A stretch of DNA of 64,000 bases from Flavobacterium sp. 1355. Lineage in GTDB: Bacteria > Bacteroidota > Bacteroidia > Flavobacteriales > Flavobacteriaceae. The stretch's first letter is position 1. Each line of letters opens with the position of its first letter. The stretch spans positions 62,001-126,000 of the forward strand of contig NZ_JAFICC010000009.1 of the NCBI RefSeq assembly GCF_017833415.1. The letters are read 5' to 3'. Below the pieces are notes generated by a model that was not told where the DNA came from, searched no databases, and was given only the letters and a program-made list of their open reading frames with translations. A program made the position numbers and the translations under genes. Shown here piece after piece: positions 58,307-64,000 of the stretch.

Positions 58307-59761
58307 ATGAAAAATAGACTTCTTATATTAATACCAATTTTATCCATGTTTGCATCATGTACTGATGACATTACAGGATTGAATACGGACACAAAACGTC
58401 CAACAATGACTGACGCAACCTATTTATTTACTAACGCAGAACATGCATTAGTAGATCAGGTTACAAGTACTTCTGTAAACGTAAATGTTTTCAGATTATA
58501 TGCTCAACAATGGACAGAAGTACAATATCCACAAGAGAGTCAGTATGACTTTTCACGTAATATTCCAGATACTCACTGGAACGTATATTACCGTGATGTA
58601 CTAAGAGATTTCAAAGAAGCAAAAAATTTGTTAACTCAACTGAAAGCAGACGCTAACGCAGAGGAAGCTGCTATTATTGACAATAAAATTGCAGTTATCG
58701 ACATTCTTTCTGCATATGCTTATAATACTTTGGTAGATACATTTGGAGATATTCCTTATACTCAAGCATTAGATATTAGTGGAAATCCTCTACCAAAATA
58801 TGATGATGCTCAAACAATCTACAGAGATTTACTATCAAAACTAGATGCTGCATCTGATGCATTAGATACTAACGTAGGAAGTTTTGATGATGCAGATTTA
58901 ATTTACGGTGGAAATACTGGTAAATGGGCAAAATTTGCTAATTCATTACGTTTAAGAATGGCAATTAATATGCATGACGTTGACGCAACTTATGCTTCTG
59001 CACAAGTTTTAGCTGCTGAGGCTGATGGTTTAATGACTTCAAGTGCTGATGGTACTTATATGACTTACGCTGAAACTCAGCCAAATGCAAACCCATTATA
59101 TGTTGATTTAGTTGCTTCAGGTCGTAATGACTTTTTACCAGCTGATACTTTTGTTAATAAGATGAATGCTCTTGGTGACCCAAGAAGACCTAAATATTTC
59201 ACTTTATATGATGACGGTACTTATAAAGGTGGAGTTTATGGAGCTTTAAATACTTATGGTTCATTCTCTCACTTAACTGAAACTATTAAAAAACCAACTT
59301 ATCCTGGAGTATTATTTACTTATTCAGAAGTTGAGTTTTTATTAGCTGAGGCTGCTGCAAGAGGAATTGCTGTTAGTGGAAGTGCTGCTTCTCACTATAA
59401 TGCTGCCATCACTGCTTCTATGCAGGATTGGGGTGTAGCATCTGCTGACATTGTTGCTTATTTAGGAAGACCTGATGTAGCTTATGCTACTGCAGCTCCA
59501 ACATGGCAACAAAAAATTGGTGAGCAAGCATGGATTTCTTATTTCAACAGAGGATTTGAAGCCTGGACTTCTTACAGAAGATTAGACTATCCTGTATTGG
59601 CTGCACCAGCTATCACTTTTAACAACCTTAAAGAGGTTCCTAAAAGCTATCCTTACCCTGTAAAAGAACAAACTATCAATGCTACAAATGTACAAGCTGC
59701 AATAGCTAAATCAGGCGGAACTAACATTGGTATTACTAAAGTTTTCTGGGATAAAAAATAA
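58307..59761 (+). CDS. susD: SusD/RagB-family surface lipoprotein
   Basis: The 484-residue lipoprotein has the signal MKNRLLILIPILSMFASC (lipid on C18) followed by TDDITG, an acidic stretch that fits a surface export signal of Flavobacteriia. The body belongs to the SusD-like group with RLYAQQWTEVQYPQESQYDF near residues 63-82, conserved KFANSLRLRMAINM near 215-228 and FTYSEVEFLLAEAAARG near 345-361. It is the substrate-binding lid for the SusC channel, three bases downstream of its gene. Confidence 0.94.
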   Translation: MKNRLLILIPILSMFASCTDDITGLNTDTKRPTMTDATYLFTNAEHALVDQVTSTSVNVNVFRLYAQQWTEVQYPQESQYDFSRNIPDTHWNVYYRDVLRDFKEAKNLLTQLKADANAEEAAIIDNKIAVIDILSAYAYNTLVDTFGDIPYTQALDISGNPLPKYDDAQTIYRDLLSKLDAASDALDTNVGSFDDADLIYGGNTGKWAKFANSLRLRMAINMHDVDATYASAQVLAAEADGLMTSSADGTYMTYAETQPNANPLYVDLVASGRNDFLPADTFVNKMNALGDPRRPKYFTLYDDGTYKGGVYGALNTYGSFSHLTETIKKPTYPGVLFTYSEVEFLLAEAAARGIAVSGSAASHYNAAITASMQDWGVASADIVAYLGRPDVAYATAAPTWQQKIGEQAWISYFNRGFEAWTSYRRLDYPVLAAPAITFNNLKEVPKSYPYPVKEQTINATNVQAAIAKSGGTNIGITKVFWDKK

Positions 59762-59780
59762 TAAAAAATAATAAAAAATA
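59751..59780. repeat. Three tandem copies of a 10-base AT repeat
   Basis: ATAAAAAATA occurs three times in a row at 59751-59760, 59761-59770 and 59771-59780. The first copy contains the last codons and stop of susD; the last copy provides the A of the next gene's ATG. Copy-number changes here would alter the spacing between the two genes and the region before the start codon. Confidence 0.8.
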
Positions 59781-61054
59781 TGAAAAAATATATAAAAATT
59801 GCTGCTCTTGCACTAGTAGTAGTCTTAGCTTCTTGTTCTTCAGAAGAAGATGGTACAGACTTCGTAGAAGTAGGAGGTAATGCGGTACCACAGGCGACAA
59901 TTAGCCGCTTAGATAAGAACTTTGACTTGCCTATTGCACTTTTTACAAAAGAAGGTGTAACTGCAACTAAAGTTGAAATTTACCAAAACATTGCTGCTAC
60001 AACAGCTGATCCAATAAAACTTGGGCCTAAAGTTGCTGATGCTACTATTGCTAATGGTAAGGCTACATTTAACACTTCTACATTAGGTAGTTTTGATGTA
60101 TTTCCAGTAACTCAAACTGATGGTACTGTAACATTAACAGGTAAAACTGGAGTTTTTGTATTAGCAATTATCACAACTTATTCTGATGGAACATCTACAA
60201 GAGCTCCTTACAGACTTACTGTTGCTAAAGGAATTGTTTGGAAAGCTGACGATCACGGTAGTGCAACAAATACAACTACTTCTACAAGTGGAGTAACAGC
60301 GGTATTGTACAACGACCCTACACCAGTTAACATACATTATGCTACTGTTTCAAATACAGGAACTGTAGTTGATAAGGTAGTAGGTGAATGGTCTATAAAC
60401 GGTGGAGCTTATTCTCCAATTCCAGACCTGACATTCTCAACAAGCAAACAGACTATTGATGTGGCTGGTTTAGATTACATTGGTGCTGGTGTACAACCAG
60501 ATGATGTAGTAACATTTAGATTTACAGTAACAGCTGGAACTCAAACTGATGCTATTACTACAAAAATCACTTATGCTGAACAAGTTTTTGATGGTGCTAA
60601 AGATGGTGCTTTATCTAACTCTGATACTACAAGCCAATTTAGTTTCCAAACTGGTTTAAATTATGACGGAGCTGATACAGCTCATACTGAGGTTACATTT
60701 ACAAGCCCATTTGGTTTCGTAAGATCTTCAAATGACGTTAGAATTGAATTCGTAAAAGCTAATGCATTGAATTTTGACACTACTACTTTGTTACAAGCTG
60801 AAGCTGCATTTAACGCTGGTACTAAAGTTTCAGGATTAAATAATTTAGTTTTAAACGATGTAGTTCTTTATAAAGTTACAAGAAATGTTAATGTAGGATC
60901 TGATGATGAGCCAGATTTCCAAGATGTAACTTACTACGGCTTAATCCAAATTACCGACAGAGTAGCTGGTACTACAAGTCAAAAATTATCATTCTCTTAT
61001 AAAGAAGGAGTATTACACCTAGCAGAACCAACAACTCCTGTTGTTATCGACTAA
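59780..61054 (+). CDS. Surface lipoprotein of unknown function in the sus operon
   Basis: The 424-residue protein has a lipoprotein signal (MKKYIKIAALALVVVLASC, lipid on C19) followed by SSEEDG, an acidic surface-export type signal. The body is threonine-, valine- and aspartate-rich with alternating beta pattern, as in tandem immunoglobulin-like domains, and shows no catalytic motif I recognise. Its place directly after susD suggests an auxiliary substrate-binding lipoprotein comparable in role to SusE/SusF, which is inference. A strong terminator follows 41 bases after its stop. Confidence 0.75.
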   Translation: MKKYIKIAALALVVVLASCSSEEDGTDFVEVGGNAVPQATISRLDKNFDLPIALFTKEGVTATKVEIYQNIAATTADPIKLGPKVADATIANGKATFNTSTLGSFDVFPVTQTDGTVTLTGKTGVFVLAIITTYSDGTSTRAPYRLTVAKGIVWKADDHGSATNTTTSTSGVTAVLYNDPTPVNIHYATVSNTGTVVDKVVGEWSINGGAYSPIPDLTFSTSKQTIDVAGLDYIGAGVQPDDVVTFRFTVTAGTQTDAITTKITYAEQVFDGAKDGALSNSDTTSQFSFQTGLNYDGADTAHTEVTFTSPFGFVRSSNDVRIEFVKANALNFDTTTLLQAEAAFNAGTKVSGLNNLVLNDVVLYKVTRNVNVGSDDEPDFQDVTYYGLIQITDRVAGTTSQKLSFSYKEGVLHLAEPTTPVVID

Positions 61055-61094
61055 ATACTCTTAACAGATAAAATATTCTTTTAATAGAAACTAA

Positions 61095-61128
61095 ACCACC
61101 GACAGCTGTCGGTGGTTTTTTTTTATAT
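61095..61128 (+). terminator. Terminator of the susC-susD-lipoprotein operon
   Basis: The arms 61095-61107 (AAACCACCGACAG) and 61108-61120 (CTGTCGGTGGTTT) are a perfect 13-base inverted repeat and run into a T-tract on the plus strand. It is the strongest GC-rich terminator in the window, in keeping with a highly transcribed operon. Confidence 0.88.
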
Positions 61129-61140
61129 AAACATTATACC

Positions 61141-61148
61141 TATATTTG
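61141..61148 (+). promoter_or_regulatory. Promoter -7 box of rlmB
   Basis: The plus strand reads TATATTTG, an exact TAnnTTTG box, ending only four bases before the rlmB ATG at 61153. Transcription would start at or next to the A of the start codon, which predicts a leaderless or nearly leaderless mRNA. The -33 region falls in the T-tract of the preceding terminator and has no TTG. Confidence 0.5.
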
Positions 61149-61152
61149 TCCT

Positions 61153-61887
61153 ATGGAAAAAGAACATCAAATATTTGGAATAAGAGCCATAATAGAGGCA
61201 ATTCAGGCAGGTAAGGAAGTAGATAAAGTATTCATCCAAAAAGAAATTTCTGGAGAATTAATGAAGGATTTAATGAAAGTCATGAAACGCGCTAACATTA
61301 ATTTCTCTTACGTTCCGGTAGAAAAACTGAATCGATTAACTCCAAATAATCATCAGGGTGCTGTAGCAACAATATCTCCTATTGGTTTTATTGATCTGGA
61401 ACATCTGGTAGAATCTACTATTGAATCAGGTGCTAAACCTTTATTCCTTATCTTAGATCAAATTTCAGATGCAAGAAATTTTGGTGCCATAATTCGTACT
61501 GCAGAATGTACGGGAGTAAATGGAATTATAGTACAAAAGGCCGGATCTGCTCCTGTTAATGGTGATACTGTTAAAACTTCTGCAGGTGCCGTTTTTAATG
61601 TGCCTATTTGTAAAGTTGAACACATCAAGGATGCTATATTTTATCTTCAGGGTTCGGGAATTAAAACTGTTGCTGCAACTGAAAAAACAGAACAAAATAT
61701 TTATGACGTATCATTAAACGAACCAGTTGCAATTATAATGGGTTCTGAAGATCGTGGAATAAATCCATCTGTTCTTAAAATTGTTGATGAAAAAGCAAAA
61801 TTACCAATGTTTGGTTCAATTGGTTCCTTAAATGTTTCAGTGGCATGTGGCGCGTTTTTATATGAAACTGTGCGACAAAGAAGTTAG
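61153..61887 (+). CDS. rlmB: 23S rRNA (guanosine-2'-O-)-methyltransferase RlmB
   Basis: The 244-residue SpoU/TrmH enzyme has an N-terminal substrate-binding domain (QIFGIRAIIEAIQAGKEVDK) and the knotted catalytic domain with ILDQISDARNFGAIIRTAEC near residues 99-118, IIMGSEDRGINPSVL near 193-207 and IGSLNVSVACGAFLYE near 225-240. It methylates G2251-type guanosine in 23S rRNA using SAM. It has its own promoter box, which overlaps the end of the upstream terminator region. Confidence 0.92.
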   Translation: MEKEHQIFGIRAIIEAIQAGKEVDKVFIQKEISGELMKDLMKVMKRANINFSYVPVEKLNRLTPNNHQGAVATISPIGFIDLEHLVESTIESGAKPLFLILDQISDARNFGAIIRTAECTGVNGIIVQKAGSAPVNGDTVKTSAGAVFNVPICKVEHIKDAIFYLQGSGIKTVAATEKTEQNIYDVSLNEPVAIIMGSEDRGINPSVLKIVDEKAKLPMFGSIGSLNVSVACGAFLYETVRQRS

Positions 61888-61929
61888 TTTTTATACGTTT
61901 AGATCGGTAATGAATAATTTTAAAAACAA

Positions 61930-62733
61930 ATGCATTCATCCTTACCTTCAAACATATCGGTTAAAAAGAGTCTTTTACTTTTCTTCATAACAACTTTTGC
62001 TAGTTATGGACAAGATACCACATACAATCAATTCTGGAGCGAAGTTCAATTCACTAAAACAATAAGTGAAAAATGGTCTGCAGAATTAGATATAGCAAAT
62101 TCATTTAGCAGCACAGAATCATCTTCGAACATGTTTGAAAATAATGTGCAAAGGTCATTTAGGGTTTGGGGACATCATTATCTAAGCCCGAGGTGGAAAA
62201 CTTCTGCTTTTTTGGCATATTATGACAACAAAGATGTTCCCGAAATTGGTCAGTTTAAATCTCCTGAATGGAGATTTGCCTTACAGGGTATTTATTATTT
62301 CCATAAGGTTGGTTATACTTTAAGCACGCGTTCCAGACTAGAAATCAGACATTTGAGAAATGCGGATAAAGATTATGAAAATGTTTTTCGATACAGGCAG
62401 CAAATCAAGTATTTAAAGCCAATAAACAGCAAAGTGCTTCGTAAAGGAGTTGTTTATGGAATAATTTCTGATGAGTTGTTTTTTAAATCCGGAGCAAAAG
62501 TAACAGGAGAAAGTTTCTTTGATCGTAATAGATTTAATATCGGTGCAGGATATTTATTTAGTGACGACATTCAGCTTGAAGTCATGTATGTAAATGAAAT
62601 TCTTCCTCGAAATAAAGGAACTCAAACTGTGAATGCTGCTTCTTTGACACTTACATTTAATAATCTGTTCGAAAACGTCAAAAATAAACTCTTTCATAAG
62701 GAGAGTTCAACTACCTCAAAAGAAGATGAATAA
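61930..62733 (+). CDS. DUF2490 outer-membrane-type protein
   Basis: This 267-residue protein has a signal peptide after a short N-terminal extension (VKKSLLLFFITTFASYGQ, cleavage near residue 27). The DUF2490 pattern follows: YNQFWSEVQFTKTISEKWSA, then alternating strands such as WRFALQGIYYFHKVGYTLSTRSR and YRQQIKYLKP, consistent with a small beta barrel. Function of the family is unknown. It lies 42 bases downstream of rlmB and ends directly against the convergent gene, with no spacer. Confidence 0.82.
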   Translation: MHSSLPSNISVKKSLLLFFITTFASYGQDTTYNQFWSEVQFTKTISEKWSAELDIANSFSSTESSSNMFENNVQRSFRVWGHHYLSPRWKTSAFLAYYDNKDVPEIGQFKSPEWRFALQGIYYFHKVGYTLSTRSRLEIRHLRNADKDYENVFRYRQQIKYLKPINSKVLRKGVVYGIISDELFFKSGAKVTGESFFDRNRFNIGAGYLFSDDIQLEVMYVNEILPRNKGTQTVNAASLTLTFNNLFENVKNKLFHKESSTTSKEDE

Positions 62734-63225
62734 CTATTTTTCTTCCTTAAGAAAACAGTTTAACTGATCCATGATCGCTTTTTTATGAAGTTTAAAGGTA
62801 TAATTTTCCATAAATTCAGTGCCCGGAATGTTTACATCAGCATTTATAGCCTCAAAACTTGAAAATGGCCTGATGTCTTTTTTATCAATCAGATAAAGAA
62901 TTTCCATAACAGAATCATGTTTTATATAGCGTGTATCAAAATGCTGCAGTTTATATTTATTTCGATCAGAAAGTTCAATAACTAAATCTTCTTTTATATT
63001 ACTATCTTTTTTTAAAGGAAACGGTATTGGCCGCAAAGCAATAAAATAGTTTTCCTTATCAGTTACGATCCCGATTTTTAATGATTTTTGTTTTGTTTTG
63101 TAAAAGGTAGCTGATTTGATAAAATACAACATCGAGTCATCAGCCTGCACTTTGCTTTTAATATCACACTGAGCAAAACTTTGAAAGCTAAATAAAATTA
63201 AAAAAAATAAAACTATATTTTTCAT
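62734..63225 (-). CDS. Small secreted protein of unknown function
   Basis: From the ATG at 63225 the product is 163 residues with a clear signal peptide (MKNIVLFFLILFSFQSFAQ, cleavage after the alanine before Q). The rest is a soluble, charged protein with no motif I recognise and two cysteines, one near the mature N-terminus and one near the C-terminus (QLNCFLKEEK). A start seven codons upstream is possible but less likely, because the signal peptide begins at the second methionine. It has its own -7 box. Confidence 0.72.
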   Translation of the reverse strand: MKNIVLFFLILFSFQSFAQCDIKSKVQADDSMLYFIKSATFYKTKQKSLKIGIVTDKENYFIALRPIPFPLKKDSNIKEDLVIELSDRNKYKLQHFDTRYIKHDSVMEILYLIDKKDIRPFSSFEAINADVNIPGTEFMENYTFKLHKKAIMDQLNCFLKEEK

Positions 63226-63256
63226 AATCAAAATACTAATAATCAAATCATTAATA

Positions 63257-63264
63257 CAAAAATA
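63257..63264 (-). promoter_or_regulatory. Promoter -7 box before the small secreted protein gene
   Basis: The minus strand reads TATTTTTG, an exact TAnnTTTG box, 32 bases upstream of the preferred start at 63225. A TTG lies 22 bases further upstream, slightly more than the usual spacing. Confidence 0.5.
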
Positions 63265-63307
63265 GTGTATTTTACAATATCTTCGGCAATAGACTCAATT
63301 ATAGTGT

Positions 63308-64000
63308 TTAATCACTTTCATTTGTTTTACGAATTATATAATTAACCTCCATATCTGAATTGAAATAATTCAAATTAATTTCTTCATTTTCTTCTTCAGC
63401 CTTTTCGGTGTTAACAAAATTTCCGTTTTCATCAAAGTGTTTCATAAAAGCATCTTCCTGAGGATCAAAATCCGGCCTTTGCCATTCGTATACAATTGGC
63501 CGGGCATAATCGGGGGATTTATAAAACAAAGTAAGTACAAACCCAGTTATAAATCCTGCCAGATGTCCTTCCCAGGAAATAGCATTATCAACTTCTGGAA
63601 AAACATACCAAATCATTCCGCCATAAAGAAGGACAACACAAAAAGACAGCGCCACTAACCTGTAATAACCAGTTTGAATCCCTTTAAAGAAAATAAAACT
63701 TACTAAAACATAAATCAATCCACTGGCTCCTATATGATAGCTTTCGCGTCCTATAATCCACGTTATTAAACCCGAAAATAAGATTCCATAAATAATAACC
63801 GGAAAAGTTTGTTTTGGATAAAAGAAGCGTAATGCGGCCAGCAATACCAAAAGCGGAATTGAGTTATTATATAAATGCTCTAAATTTTCATGAATAAAAG
63901 GACTGAATAAAATTCCCTGCAGACCTGAAAAATCTCTGGGATAGATTCCGTTTTGATAGAAATCAAAATTAAACCGAATTTGAAACCAATAGATCATCCA
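63308..64000 (-). CDS. Rhomboid-family intramembrane protease (N-terminus beyond right edge)
   Basis: About 230 residues are visible. They include FSPFIHENLEHLYNNSIPLL, the HxxxN region of the rhomboid L1-H2 part, the catalytic serine in HIGASGLIYV near the middle, and the catalytic histidine in WEGHLAGFITG. A hydrophilic acidic tail of about 70 residues follows. Five to six membrane segments can be counted. The frame is open to the window edge and homologues have an additional first helix, so the methionine near 63997 is probably internal. It should cleave membrane proteins within the bilayer. Confidence 0.88.
   Translation of the reverse strand, partial: WMIYWFQIRFNFDFYQNGIYPRDFSGLQGILFSPFIHENLEHLYNNSIPLLVLLAALRFFYPKQTFPVIIYGILFSGLITWIIGRESYHIGASGLIYVLVSFIFFKGIQTGYYRLVALSFCVVLLYGGMIWYVFPEVDNAISWEGHLAGFITGFVLTLFYKSPDYARPIVYEWQRPDFDPQEDAFMKHFDENGNFVNTEKAEEENEEINLNYFNSDMEVNYIIRKTNESD

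Overview
The window looks like chromosomal DNA of a Flavobacterium-like member of the Bacteroidota. The base composition is AT-rich, and a SusC/SusD pair and surface-type lipoproteins are present. Start codons mostly lack Shine-Dalgarno sequences. Many transcription units are preceded by the Bacteroidota -7 box TAnnTTTG, several with a TTG about 19-20 bases upstream. The ribosomal proteins are the zinc-free forms (bL36, uS14), and rpsJ sits in the str operon. I see no tRNA, rRNA, CRISPR array, insertion sequence or prophage.

Bases 1-27494 hold a capsule/O-antigen-type polysaccharide locus read entirely on the minus strand. It starts at the right with an export lipoprotein (Wza type), a tyrosine-kinase co-polymerase (Wzc type), a WbpP/TviC epimerase, a UDP-glucose dehydrogenase and an UpxY/NusG-like antiterminator, and this block ends at a strong hairpin terminator. 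A second promoter, with a short structured leader, then drives a second block. That block holds a TviB/WbpO-type dehydrogenase, mannose-1-P guanylyltransferase, RmlB, a second export pair (large SLBB protein plus Wzz) and a fused HTTM-DCC membrane protein. It continues with a sugar-modification cassette (SDR, ATP-grasp, HAD, NeuD-like acetyltransferase, acyltransferase 3), the aminotransferase WecE, the flippase Wzx, glycosyltransferases, an EpsG-type polymerase and one more glycosyltransferase cut by the left edge. Together they can make UDP-GalNAcA, UDP-GlcA, GDP-Man and dTDP-Fuc4N-type precursors, flip, polymerise and export the repeat unit. RmlA, a phosphomannomutase and the initiating transferase are not in the window.

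Bases 27541-35429 are housekeeping genes: recR, a CoA-binding protein, marC, two neighbouring arginine-deiminase-superfamily hydrolases (one CtlX-like), gltA, eno and carA, several with their own promoter or hairpin terminator.

Bases 35670-53079 are the ribosomal superoperon on the minus strand. The str part is rpsL-rpsG-fusA-rpsJ, ended by a terminator. A new promoter then drives rplC-rplD-rplW-rplB-rpsS-rplV-rpsC-rplP-rpmC-rpsQ-rplN-rplX-rplE-rpsN-rpsH-rplF-rplR-rpsE-rpmD-rplO-secY-infA-rpmJ-rpsM-rpsK-rpsD-rpoA-rplQ. An internal promoter and a leader hairpin sit just before rpsH, and a nested hairpin precedes rpsD; both are candidate autoregulatory sites.

Bases 53261-64000 are envelope genes: an Omp85-family protein with a TTG start, a SusC-SusD-lipoprotein operon, rlmB, a DUF2490 protein, a small secreted protein and a rhomboid protease cut by the right edge.

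The most interesting places are the UpxY gene with its downstream promoter, leader and ops-like element; the HTTM-DCC fusion and the ATP-grasp/HAD/SDR/NeuD cassette inside the polysaccharide locus; the paired export systems; and the rpsH internal promoter and hairpin.
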